Shown here: positions 1 through 7,631 of the stretch, piece after piece
How the letters are laid out: each line of letters begins with the position of its first letter
Numbering within the stretch: the first letter of the stretch is position 1
Origin: an uncultured Eubacterium sp.
Lineage (GTDB): Bacteria > Bacillota_A > Clostridia > Lachnospirales > Lachnospiraceae
Direction of reading: 5' to 3'
NCBI GenBank assembly: GCA_948468465.1
Contig: CAOKJJ010000081.1
Span: 1-21,420 of the forward strand
Length of the DNA: 21,420 nt
Program-made: the position numbers and the translations under genes
The notes under the pieces: model-generated
The model's input: only the letters and a program-made list of their open reading frames with translations
What the model was told of the DNA's origin: nothing
The model's database searches: none

Positions 1-235
1 AAACCAGGGGCGCAGCCCAGCGTCGCTTTTAGCCACTGGCTGTAAGCCAGGGGCGAACTTGCGACGCGACCGGACGGAGCCACTACGTTCATGCAGAATG
101 TTTAGGGATTCTTAACATTCTGGAGTAGGAACCGAAATCCAGGCCCCGCCCTTCATCCAGCGTCCGAGTAGCCAACAAAAAAACGCAACAAAATGTCAAA
201 AGTGTTTCTTTTCTGGTTCAACCAGGTTACCGCAT
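1..235. other. Gene-free structured GC-rich intergenic region at the left edge
   Basis: No plausible gene is seen here. The first 70 bases can fold into a nested hairpin: GCGTCGC (20-26) pairs with GCGACGC (61-67), and inside it CTGGCT (36-41) pairs with AGCCAG (45-50) around the loop GTA. The 9-mer CCAGGGGCG occurs twice (4-12 and 47-55). A further hairpin with 9-bp arms, CAGAATGTT (94-102) and AACATTCTG (114-122), follows. The right part (104-199) is the repeat listed separately. The block probably continues leftwards out of the window. What it does, as RNA or DNA, is unknown to me. Confidence 0.5.
104..199 (-). repeat. Left copy of an intergenic repeat, inverted relative to the right-end copy
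   Basis: Read on the minus strand, this stretch starts with TTGACATTTTGT (199-188), then a 42-base core (173-132) that includes GGGCGGGGCCTGGATTTCGG, then GAATGTTAAGAATCCCT (120-104). The right end of the window (21339-21420, plus strand) carries the same three blocks in the same order. The cores match at 38 of 42 positions by my hand alignment and the last block at 15 of 17. The left copy has about 12 extra bases between the first two blocks. Both copies point outward. No coding potential or transposase is associated. Confidence 0.75.
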
Positions 236-270
236 AAAAGGGACTGCTGCACAGTGCAGCAGTCCCTTTT
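236..270 (-). terminator. Hairpin terminator downstream of the Ca2+ ATPase gene
   Basis: A perfect inverted repeat has 17-base arms (236-252 and 254-270) around a single central base. The GC-rich part is GGGACTGCTGCAC/GTGCAGCAGTCCC. A-tracts on one side and T-tracts on the other make it terminator-like in both directions, with a six-T run on the plus strand and four Ts on the minus strand. It lies about 110 bases past the ATPase stop codon and probably ends the terD-ATPase transcript. It also shields it from whatever lies to the left. Confidence 0.8.
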
Positions 271-380
271 TTATCGTATTTCGCTGTTCATTTATTTCTG
301 CTCTTTCGCCATTGCGATCGTATCCAAAAGCTCCACAATTTCCTCTGTTGTATTGTCCTTTTTCCATCAGAGTCCTGCTT

Positions 381-3044
381 CTATGCTTTCTCACTTCCGA
401 CAACCGCTTTGCGCAGCAAGTCAACCGGGATCATCGTAGCACCCAGAATCAAAACCGTAATCCATCCGGCAATGCCAAACGGCTCACAGCTGAACATATT
501 TCCAATCCAGGTAAACAGCGGGAATGGAATCAGCGCTGCATTGACAATCAATGCCTGTACAAAGATAATCGCAAAAAATACTTTCATAAATCCGGTATTT
601 TCATCCAAGCCCTTAAATATCGCAAACGAATCATCTCTGACATTAAACCCGTTAAATAACGCGCTGACAATAAACAGTACAAAGTATCCCGTCAGATGCT
701 GCTCCTCATTTGCAAACAAATTTTTGAAAAACGGCAGTTTCAGATACAGAAAACTTAATACGGTAAGCCACGCACCCATCGTTAAAATCTGCGCCATCAT
801 CTTTTTGCTTACGATGCTCTCGTCTCTGCGCCGCGGCTTTTCTGTCATATATTTCTCAAGCGCTGGTTCGTTTCCAAGCATAATGGCTCCAAGACTGTCC
901 ATAACGAGATTGACAAATAACAAATGCGTTACTTTTAATGGTTCTTCCACACCGAAGAACGGCGCAATCGCACTGACAATGACTGCCGCCACATTAATCA
1001 CCAGCTGGAACTTGCAGAATTTTAAAATATTGTGATAAATCGTACGTCCATACCAGATGGCATCTTTAATGGATTTGAAATTATCATCCAAAATTACAAT
1101 CTTTCCGGCTTCTTTTGCCGCTTCAGTACCGCTGCCCATCGCAAAGCCGACATCCGCGCGCTTTAATGCCGGTGAGTCATTGACGCCGTCACCCGTCATG
1201 CCGACAACCAGATTCATTTCCTGGCACAGCCGTACCATTCTGGACTTATCTGTCGGCAGCGCTCTGGCAATCACGCGGATATCCGGTATGATCTTTTTGA
1301 CTTCCTCATCCGACATTTCATTTAACTGTGCAGAGGATAACGCTTTGTCTTTATCGTTCTTTAAAAGTCCCGCGTCTTTTGCGATCGCAACCGCTGTTTC
1401 CAAACGGTCGCCGGTGATCATAACGACCTGAATGCCGGCTTCCTGTACCTGATGAATCGCATCTCTTGCTTCCGGCCTTACATCATCGCGGATGCCGACC
1501 AGGCCAATAATGACAATGTCATCATTGATCGTATTTTCCACAAGCGGCTTGGCCGAATAACCGAAGGCAAGCACACGCATCGCCTTTGAAGCAAGCTCGT
1601 CAATCTTTTTATTTAAAGCTGCCTGGTCTATCGCCTGTTCCCTGCCGTCCGCATCCAGATATTTTACTGCCTGTGCCAGTAATTTTTCCGGTGCGCCTTT
1701 ATAAAAGGTCTTTCCAACGTGATCAATTCTGGCCTGGCTGAATTTATTGGCCGAATTAAATCCCTGACTGGCTGTTACGACATATTCTGCATTCGCATTT
1801 GCCGCGTTAAACGCTTCTTCGCCCATAAACTTCATCAGCGCCTGGTCGGTTGCATTTCCCCCGATGACTTTATGCGAAGCGTCAAATAATGACTGCGTAT
1901 TTTTACCGATGGCCAGATCCATCATTTTCTTTATTTCTGTATGGCTGCCAAGCTCAGGAATCGGAATCGAGCTGCCGTCCGCCGTAAAGAAATCCACGAC
2001 CTCCAGCATCCCTTTTGTAATCGTGCCTGTCTTATCACTGAAAAGGATGTTTAAAGAACCAGCCGTCTCAATACCTTCCGCCTTTCTGACAAGTACGTTA
2101 TGATCCAGCATCTTGCTTGTATTCTGCATCAGTACAAGAGAAATCATAAGCGGCAGGCCTTCCGGCACCGCGCATACGATAATAACGACTGCCAGAGACA
2201 CGGCACGTATGATATCCTGTAAAATGACTTCTATGCCGTTGCCAAAATAAGCTGATACGCCTCCGGCTACCATAACAAAATGCACAAAATATAAAATGGA
2301 AATCGCGATCGCTCCGATATAGCCAAAGGTCGAGATCTGTTTTGCCAGTTTTGCCAGTTTTACTTTCAGCGGAGAATCCGGCTCGTCTTCCTGCATTTCT
2401 TCCGCCATCTTGCCCATCATCGTTTTTAAGCCGACTTTTCTGACATCCAATACGCCTTCACCGTCGAATACTACCGCGCCGCGAAACAGCGAATGCGCAT
2501 CCACGAACGTATCGCCGGTAATGTCTTCCGGCAGCTGGAAGCTTTCATCTGCTTCTGTCTTTTTGCACTCTTCCGCTTCGCCGTTTAACGCGGAATTATC
2601 CACACGCAGCGATCCTGAAATCAAAATGCCATCCGCCGGAATTTTGTTTCCGGACTGCAGCAGCACTTTATCGCCGGTTACCACATCATCCACTTCAATA
2701 ACTGTAACTACGCCGTTACGGTATACTTTGCATTCGTCTTTTTTCGTACTGTCTTTTAATTCCCTGTACTTTGTATCACTTGCCACACCTGTTTTTGCTG
2801 ACACAAAGGCTACGATCAGCACTGCCACAATGGTTCCAAGCGGCTCATAAATTTCCGCGTATCCAAAGAAAAACATGACGATCATAAGCGCCGCAATCGC
2901 CAGCAGTACCCTGATCATAGGGTCTTCAAATGTTTCCTTGAACTCGTCCCAGAAAGTCGTCGGTTCAGAATCCGGAATTTCATTGGATCCATATTTTTTC
3001 CGCGACTCCTCTGCCTCTGTATCTGTCAGCCCATTATATTTCAT
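381..3044 (-). CDS. Calcium-translocating P-type ATPase, PMCA (P2B) type
   Basis: This 887-residue membrane pump is predicted to export Ca2+ from the cytoplasm using ATP. All P-type landmarks are visible: an N-terminal cation-ATPase domain with two membrane segments (about 45-90), the actuator loop as NGEAE at 154-158 in place of TGES, PEGLP in M4 (294-298), the phosphorylation site DKTGT with Asp337, KGAPEKL near 449, TGDRLE near 545, and the hinge TGDGVND (617-623). The M6 motif NLVMD (712-716) resembles plasma-membrane calcium pumps more than SERCA. C-terminal membrane segments run to about residue 878. The start is supported by GGAGGA ten bases upstream. It is the last gene of a minus-strand cluster behind three TerD-family genes, 123 bases after the nearest, with no convincing promoter between. 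TerD proteins bind Ca2+, so a shared role in Ca2+ handling under stress is plausible but inferred. The family is certain; Ca2+ rather than another cation is likely. Confidence 0.93.
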   Translation of the reverse strand: MKYNGLTDTEAEESRKKYGSNEIPDSEPTTFWDEFKETFEDPMIRVLLAIAALMIVMFFFGYAEIYEPLGTIVAVLIVAFVSAKTGVASDTKYRELKDSTKKDECKVYRNGVVTVIEVDDVVTGDKVLLQSGNKIPADGILISGSLRVDNSALNGEAEECKKTEADESFQLPEDITGDTFVDAHSLFRGAVVFDGEGVLDVRKVGLKTMMGKMAEEMQEDEPDSPLKVKLAKLAKQISTFGYIGAIAISILYFVHFVMVAGGVSAYFGNGIEVILQDIIRAVSLAVVIIVCAVPEGLPLMISLVLMQNTSKMLDHNVLVRKAEGIETAGSLNILFSDKTGTITKGMLEVVDFFTADGSSIPIPELGSHTEIKKMMDLAIGKNTQSLFDASHKVIGGNATDQALMKFMGEEAFNAANANAEYVVTASQGFNSANKFSQARIDHVGKTFYKGAPEKLLAQAVKYLDADGREQAIDQAALNKKIDELASKAMRVLAFGYSAKPLVENTINDDIVIIGLVGIRDDVRPEARDAIHQVQEAGIQVVMITGDRLETAVAIAKDAGLLKNDKDKALSSAQLNEMSDEEVKKIIPDIRVIARALPTDKSRMVRLCQEMNLVVGMTGDGVNDSPALKRADVGFAMGSGTEAAKEAGKIVILDDNFKSIKDAIWYGRTIYHNILKFCKFQLVINVAAVIVSAIAPFFGVEEPLKVTHLLFVNLVMDSLGAIMLGNEPALEKYMTEKPRRRDESIVSKKMMAQILTMGAWLTVLSFLYLKLPFFKNLFANEEQHLTGYFVLFIVSALFNGFNVRDDSFAIFKGLDENTGFMKVFFAIIFVQALIVNAALIPFPLFTWIGNMFSCEPFGIAGWITVLILGATMIPVDLLRKAVVGSEKA

Positions 3045-3167
3045 AAGTAATCTGTCCTCCAGTTGTTTTTTGCCAGAGCATGCATTTTTCCTGTATCAAA
3101 TGTCCGTATCCGGATATTCCATGATGCCCTGAGAATAGTTTTCCAATTCATACGTTTTTTATACATT

Positions 3168-3758
3168 TCAGATATATCGGTTTGCCAGCTCTCCTAACCC
3201 CGGATCTGTCGTCCCCTGTCCGACTGCGCTGAACTTCCATTCACCGTTATGTCTGTAGATTTCTCCAAAAATCATCGCTGTCATTCCTGAATAGTCTTCG
3301 GAAAGGTTATATCTGCACATTTCACCGTTATTTCTCTCGTCGATCAGGCGGATAAACGCATTTTGAATCATCCCAAAGTGCTGTTTGCGCTGCACTGCCT
3401 GATAAATATTCACAACAATAACGATACGGTCATATTCTGCCGGAATTTTGGAAAGATCTACAAGAATCTGTTCATCATCACCTTCCCCGGCTCCCGTCAG
3501 ATTATCTCCCATATGCTGAATCGCACCTGTTTTATGTCCGAGATTTCCAAAATAGACAATGTCAGACTTGTCACACAGCTTTCCGTTTTTTAACAGCAGC
3601 GCTGACGCGTCACAGTCAATCGGCTTTGGCTTCGGTGCAAAAAAACCTCCTTTCGCCTTCTGCGCCTCGTCCCATCCAAGGCCTACCATCATTTTGGAAA
3701 GACCTGCATGTTCTTTAGATAAACTGACCTTCTGGCCCTTTTGCAAACTTACTGACAT
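3168..3758 (-). CDS. TerD-family protein, divergent third paralogue
   Basis: This 196-residue cytosolic protein belongs to the TerD (tellurium-resistance/stress) Ca2+-binding family. The N-terminus [21 protein letters not shown] (25-30) and [16 protein letters not shown] (from about 82) are shared with its two neighbours. It differs where they have DFDLDAAAF: the sequence there is lengthened and reads PIDCDASALL (46-55), preceded by a lysine/proline-rich stretch. The C-terminus also ends differently (LGELANRYI). The frame is open 40 codons further upstream, but AGGAGG lies just before the ATG at 3758 and the homologous N-terminus begins there, so I take that start. It sits between the second TerD gene and the Ca2+ ATPase. 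The altered loop suggests changed Ca2+ binding or a different partner; this is inference. Confidence 0.9.
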   Translation of the reverse strand: MSVSLQKGQKVSLSKEHAGLSKMMVGLGWDEAQKAKGGFFAPKPKPIDCDASALLLKNGKLCDKSDIVYFGNLGHKTGAIQHMGDNLTGAGEGDDEQILVDLSKIPAEYDRIVIVVNIYQAVQRKQHFGMIQNAFIRLIDERNNGEMCRYNLSEDYSGMTAMIFGEIYRHNGEWKFSAVGQGTTDPGLGELANRYI

Positions 3759-3796
3759 GAAACTGCCTCCTTTTCTTTCTTGCTTCCTTAATGCAA

Positions 3797-4378
3797 TTAA
3801 TCCGCATCCACGCCATACTGCGCGCAAAGCGCTTTTAATCCGCCCTGGAAACCGCTGCCGATCGCATTGAACTTCCATTCACTGCCGTTTTTATATACTT
3901 CGCCAAATACCGCAGCCGTTTCTATCGAGAAATCTTCTCCCAGATCATAACGCAGCAGCTCTTCGCCCGTATCCTCATTATAGATCCGGATAAACGCATT
4001 GTTAATCTGCCCGAAATTCTGACGTCTTTGCTCCGGTTCATAGATCGTGACCGTAAACGCGATTTTTGTTATATTTTCCGGCACTTTCGATAAATCAATT
4101 TTAATCTGCTCGTCATCGCCTTCCCCGGCTCCCGTCAGATTATCTCCCATATGCTGTACACTTCCTGACGGATGATTCAGATTTCCATAAAATACAAAAT
4201 CCTCCTGTTTTGATACTTTTCCGGTATCCGTCAGCAAAAATGCCGCCGCGTCCAGATCAAAATCCCCTCCTGTATCAAACTGGTTCACATCCCATCCAAG
4301 GCCGACAACAACGTTTTTCAGTCCGGGATTTCCTTTTGTAAGACTTACTTTTTGTCCTTTTTGCAAACTTACTGGCAT
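3797..4378 (-). CDS. TerD-family stress protein, second paralogue
   Basis: This 193-residue TerD-domain protein has [20 protein letters not shown] at its start, VGLGWD (25-30), the acidic DFDLDAAAF loop (39-47) and [15 protein letters not shown] (78-92). In this family the acidic residues of these loops coordinate Ca2+. The frame stays open 20 codons upstream, overlapping the first terD gene, but an AGGAGGA site directly before the ATG at 4378 and alignment with the paralogue fix this start. It has the same length as the first copy and is closely similar along its whole extent, so the pair arose by tandem duplication. Its first codons are also nearly identical in DNA to those of the third copy. 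It could equally be labelled terE; paralogue names cannot be assigned from sequence alone. Confidence 0.94.
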   Translation of the reverse strand: MPVSLQKGQKVSLTKGNPGLKNVVVGLGWDVNQFDTGGDFDLDAAAFLLTDTGKVSKQEDFVFYGNLNHPSGSVQHMGDNLTGAGEGDDEQIKIDLSKVPENITKIAFTVTIYEPEQRRQNFGQINNAFIRIYNEDTGEELLRYDLGEDFSIETAAVFGEVYKNGSEWKFNAIGSGFQGGLKALCAQYGVDAD

Positions 4379-4407
4379 ATTGTTCCTCCTGATTTTCCTT
4401 CCTAATA

Positions 4408-4989
4408 CTAAGCCGTTTCTATTCCATAATGTGCGCAAAGCGCCGCTAATCCACCCTGGAAACCGCTGCCAATCGCATTAAACTTCCATTCTCCATTATG
4501 CCGGTATAATTCTCCGACAACGACAGCCGTCTCAATGGAAAAATCTTCACCCAAATCATAACGAATCAGTTCCGCACCCGTCGCCTCATCGACAATCCGG
4601 ATAAAAGCATTCGAAACCTGTCCGAAATTCTGCCTTCGCACGTCAGAATCGTAGATCGTAACGGTAAATGCCACTTTTTCCACATTCGCCGGAATTTTGG
4701 CCAGATCAACCAAAATCTGCTCATCATCACCATCTCCGGAACCGGTCAGGTTATCGCCCATATGCTTAACCGCCCCGGTCGCATGCTCCAGATTGCCATA
4801 GAACACAAATTCCTTCTCTGTCGGACATTTTCCGTTCGCGCCAATCATAAACGCTGCCGCGTCCAGATCAAAATCCGCTCCGGAATCAAATGCATTCACA
4901 TCCCATCCTAAGCCTACCATAATATTTTTCAGGCTTGGATTGCCTTTTGTCAGATCCACTTTCTGGCCTTTTGATAAATTAATCGGCAT
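4408..4989 (-). CDS. terD: TerD-family stress protein, first gene of the cluster
   Basis: This 193-residue TerD-domain protein is predicted to be a cytosolic Ca2+-binding member of the Ter stress system. It has VGLGWD (25-30), the acidic loop DFDLDAAAF (39-47), [15 protein letters not shown] (78-92), and the family C-terminus with [10 protein letters not shown] and LCAHYG. There is no signal peptide or membrane segment. AGGAGGAA precedes the ATG, and a good sigma-A promoter lies at 5038-5066, making this the first gene of a probable four-gene operon with two further TerD paralogues and the P-type ATPase. The gap to the second copy is only 29 bases. TerC, TerB and TerY-type partners of classic ter clusters are absent from the window. 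Family membership is secure; tellurite resistance itself should not be assumed. Confidence 0.95.
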   Translation of the reverse strand: MPINLSKGQKVDLTKGNPSLKNIMVGLGWDVNAFDSGADFDLDAAAFMIGANGKCPTEKEFVFYGNLEHATGAVKHMGDNLTGSGDGDDEQILVDLAKIPANVEKVAFTVTIYDSDVRRQNFGQVSNAFIRIVDEATGAELIRYDLGEDFSIETAVVVGELYRHNGEWKFNAIGSGFQGGLAALCAHYGIETA

Positions 4990-5037
4990 AATTAGTTCCT
5001 CCTAACAATTATAAATTAACAAAAAATGTTAATATCC

Positions 5038-5066
5038 ATTGTAACACAGGCTGTTGTGGCTGTCAC
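5038..5066 (-). promoter_or_regulatory. Sigma-A promoter of the terD-Ca2+ ATPase operon
   Basis: On the minus strand GTGACA (5066-5061) is followed after exactly 17 bases by TACAAT (5043-5038), preceded by an extended -10 TG. Each hexamer matches consensus at 5 of 6 positions. The start of transcription would be near 5031, giving a leader of about 40 bases. An 11-base palindrome at 5071-5081 abuts the -35 box and could be an operator. Confidence 0.7.
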
Positions 5067-5278
5067 TAGAAATCTGAGATTCTGCGCATCTTTCTGTCAA
5101 AAAGCTTGGCTGCAGGGTTCTGTTTATATATCCAATGAGACAATGACCTCTGCTGCTGTAACAAATATTCTTGACGAACTTCTTATTAAAAATACGTGGC
5201 TTGGCATATGTATGCGTGACTGTCGCGAAACCAATATTGGTAAGGAACATAGTAAAAATCATGTATTTGATAAATATG

Positions 5279-5314
5279 GAAATTCCCTCAGAATAATAAT
5301 TCTGAGGGAATTTC
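5279..5314 (-). terminator. Strong hairpin after the alpha-galactosidase gene
   Basis: Two perfect 16-base arms (5279-5294 and 5299-5314) surround a 4-base loop. The centre of each arm is ATTCCCTCAGAAT or its complement. It lies 52 bases past the GH36 stop codon and separates that operon from the terD promoter. The following T-run is short on either strand, so it may act as a weak or bidirectional terminator or as a 3'-end stabiliser. Confidence 0.6.
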
Positions 5315-5366
5315 TGCTACATTATATCCAGTAATGCTATTAACTGTTCCACCACTACCGTTGCTA

Positions 5367-7631
5367 TTACTCTTTGCACTCATCCGTACATTCTTTCACA
5401 TAAATCTGCCATGCCTGAAATCCATCCACCGCTCCCGGAACCACAAAGCCAACCTGCCTTAATGCGGCGCCGCTGATAATCTCACCATTGCCAAATCCAT
5501 ACGGCAGCTTTCTCTGCGGATATTTCTTCTGAAAATCCTCGTTTAAAAACAGCTGATAAGCGGCCTTATCCTTTAAGCCCTGCACTTTTACTGTGATTGG
5601 CGCCGGATTGGCCTGCACGTGATGATAGACCGCGCTGACGAGCGCTTCTGTGCCGGATGGATCTGCGATCTCCCATACGGTGCACATTCCCTGCAGCGGA
5701 TCAGATATCCTGTAATAATCTCCATGCTGGATAAGATCGTAATGCTTTTTAAATCTGCTTATCTGTTCTTTGACTTCTGCCTTTTCTTCCTGCGTCAGCT
5801 TGCTGATGTCCAGTTCATACCCAAACGTGCCTGCCATCGCCACGCATGCTCTTGTAGAAAGCGGCACCACCCGTCCGGTCTGATGATTCGGAACCATCGA
5901 GACATGGCTTCCCATTGCGCAAACCGGGTATCCAAAAGAAGCGCCGTACTGGATGCTCAGCCGCTCAATGGCATCCGTCGTGTCGCTGATCCACAGCTGC
6001 GGCATATAATAAAGCATTCCAACGTCCAGCCGGCCTCCGCCTCCGCCGCATCCTTCAAACAGTATTTCAGGAAATTTTCCGGTCAGCTCTTCCAATACCC
6101 GATACAAGCCAAGCATATATCTGTGTGCAAATTCACCTTGTCTTGCGCTGTCTAACATGCTGCTGTATTTATCACAGATCGCCCGGTTGCAGTCCCATTT
6201 TATATAAGAAACTGGTATTCCGTCAAGCAGTGCTGTAATGCGTTCGATCATGTAATCCTGTACGTCTTTTCTGGAAAAATCCAAAATCCACTGGCATCTG
6301 CTCAGGCACGGCTTCCTTCCGGGAGCTCCTACCACCCAGTCCGGATGGCTCCGGTATAACTCGCTGTCTTCGGATATCCCTTCCGGCTCCAGCCAGATGC
6401 CGAACCGCATCCCTTCCGCGGTAATGCGCTCCGCCAGTTCCTTTAACGTACAGCCAAGCTTCTTTTCATTCGCAAACCAGTCTCCCAGTCCGGTGCTGTC
6501 ATCCTGCCTGTTTCCAAACCAGCCATCATCCAATGCAAACAATTCTATGCCAAGCGATTTGGCCTGCTTTGCAATCTCGATCAGCTTTTCCCCGGTAAAA
6601 TCAAAATACGTTGCTTCCCAGTTATTAATCAATATCGGGCGGCGTCTGTCCTTCCATGTTCCCCGGCAGACATGCTCTCTTATCACCTTATGGAAGTTTC
6701 TGCTGATCTTTCCAAAGCCATTCCCGCTGTACGTCATGATGACCTCCGGAAGCCAGAGCATGTCGCCGCTTTCCAACGTCCATGAAAAATTATCAGGATG
6801 AATCCCGCAAATCAGCCTGGTTCTGTCAAGCTGGTCTTTTTCTGCTTCAATTAAGAACTCTCCGCTGTAAACGAAGGAAAAGCCATAGCAGCTGCCCATT
6901 GTTTCATGCGACCCGTTTTCACATAAAATGACAAACGGATTATACTGGTGGCTGCTGGATCCGCGCACACTCCCGACCGACTGTATGCCGTGATGCACCC
7001 GTTCTCTTTGAAAGTTCATCTCCATGCTGTGTCTGCCATAAAAAGAAATCCATTCAAAATCGCCGTACTCCCAATCCAGGTTCATGCTTGCCGCTTTTTG
7101 CAGCACAAAGCGGCCGGTTCCCGGATTTGTAATTTTTACAGCTCTTGTAATGACATCCAGCTCTTCCAGTATTCCGTAATACAGTTCCACCTTCAGTCCG
7201 GAATGCGGATCCGACAGCCGGATCATAAGCGTCTGTGCCTCCCCGTTTTGCGCATATACCGCCGGCAGACCCGTAATGCTGTATTTTCCCTCCTGCACGC
7301 AGTATCCGTCATAACGTAATTCCGCTGTCTGGCTTCCGTCTATATTTTGCACCCGCAAAGAAGTAATCCTGTAATCTCCCGTTCCGAAACAGCTGTATTC
7401 CTGCGAAAGGGAATCCAGCGAATAGGTCCTGTCACGCTTTCCCATTTCATAAGGATTGCCGGAAAATCCCCTGTCCGAGCGCCAGTACAGCAAAGACTTG
7501 TCGCTGTTATCCGTTTTTTCCCCATAATAAGTATGAAGCAGCACATCCTGCTCATCTGCCTTCATCTGATAGGTGGTATTTTTGGTATGCAAGGTAAAAA
7601 TTCTGTGCTGGTCATCAATGATTATCGCCAT
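5367..7631 (-). CDS. aga: GH36 alpha-galactosidase, cytosolic
   Basis: This 754-residue enzyme is predicted to release terminal alpha-1,6-galactose from melibiose, raffinose or stachyose. It has the GH36 architecture: an N-terminal beta-sandwich (about 1-320), the (beta/alpha)8 barrel with LFALDDGWFG (364-373) and FGIWLEPEGIS (410-420), then a C-terminal beta domain. Asp480 in YIKWDCNRA is the expected nucleophile and Asp550 in WISDTTDAIERL the acid/base. These lie at positions close to those of characterised bacterial GH36 enzymes. The usual FESCxSGGGR segment reads FEGCGGGGGR (525-534). No signal peptide is present, so the substrate must be imported. A GGAGAAG site precedes the ATG, which lies inside the 3' end of the GH13 gene (17-base overlap), pointing to translational coupling. 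It is the last gene of the HAD-GH13-GH36 operon. Confidence 0.94.
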   Translation of the reverse strand: MAIIIDDQHRIFTLHTKNTTYQMKADEQDVLLHTYYGEKTDNSDKSLLYWRSDRGFSGNPYEMGKRDRTYSLDSLSQEYSCFGTGDYRITSLRVQNIDGSQTAELRYDGYCVQEGKYSITGLPAVYAQNGEAQTLMIRLSDPHSGLKVELYYGILEELDVITRAVKITNPGTGRFVLQKAASMNLDWEYGDFEWISFYGRHSMEMNFQRERVHHGIQSVGSVRGSSSHQYNPFVILCENGSHETMGSCYGFSFVYSGEFLIEAEKDQLDRTRLICGIHPDNFSWTLESGDMLWLPEVIMTYSGNGFGKISRNFHKVIREHVCRGTWKDRRRPILINNWEATYFDFTGEKLIEIAKQAKSLGIELFALDDGWFGNRQDDSTGLGDWFANEKKLGCTLKELAERITAEGMRFGIWLEPEGISEDSELYRSHPDWVVGAPGRKPCLSRCQWILDFSRKDVQDYMIERITALLDGIPVSYIKWDCNRAICDKYSSMLDSARQGEFAHRYMLGLYRVLEELTGKFPEILFEGCGGGGGRLDVGMLYYMPQLWISDTTDAIERLSIQYGASFGYPVCAMGSHVSMVPNHQTGRVVPLSTRACVAMAGTFGYELDISKLTQEEKAEVKEQISRFKKHYDLIQHGDYYRISDPLQGMCTVWEIADPSGTEALVSAVYHHVQANPAPITVKVQGLKDKAAYQLFLNEDFQKKYPQRKLPYGFGNGEIISGAALRQVGFVVPGAVDGFQAWQIYVKECTDECKE

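Larger units (their letters stand above)
4990..5366. other. 377-base intergenic region between the terD operon and the alpha-galactosidase gene
   Basis: No convincing gene is seen. It contains the terD promoter (5038-5066), an 11-base palindrome AATCTGAGATT (5071-5081) just upstream of its -35 box, the palindrome CCAATATTGG (5231-5240), and a strong 16-bp hairpin (5279-5314). A plus-strand open frame of 102 codons (5026-5334) and a minus-strand one (5029-5262) both lack a ribosome-binding site and run through these elements, so I regard them as chance. The terD leader also has a small A/T hairpin (TTAAC/GTTAA). Confidence 0.6.

Noticed and set aside
409..3132. Several plus-strand open frames of 80-208 codons opposite the ATPase gene
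   Set aside because: They are antisense shadows of a fully conserved P-type ATPase and have no motifs of their own.
3759..3878. A 40-residue N-terminal extension of the third TerD protein
   Set aside because: The family N-terminus starts at the inner ATG, which has AGGAGG in place; the extension overlaps the end of the neighbouring gene.
4379..4438. A 20-residue N-terminal extension of the second TerD protein
   Set aside because: It overlaps the first terD gene, whereas the ATG at 4378 has AGGAGGA and matches its paralogue.
381..4989. Calling the operon a tellurite-resistance cluster
   Set aside because: Only TerD paralogues and a Ca2+-type ATPase are present; TerB, TerC and other partners are missing, so resistance cannot be claimed.
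5029..5262. A 77-codon minus-strand open frame in the same gap
   Set aside because: No ribosome-binding site and no family resemblance; it runs across the region needed for the terD promoter.
5026..5334. A 102-codon plus-strand open frame between the terD and GH36 genes
   Set aside because: No ribosome-binding site precedes it, it overlaps the terD promoter and the 16-bp hairpin, and the protein shows no recognisable motif.
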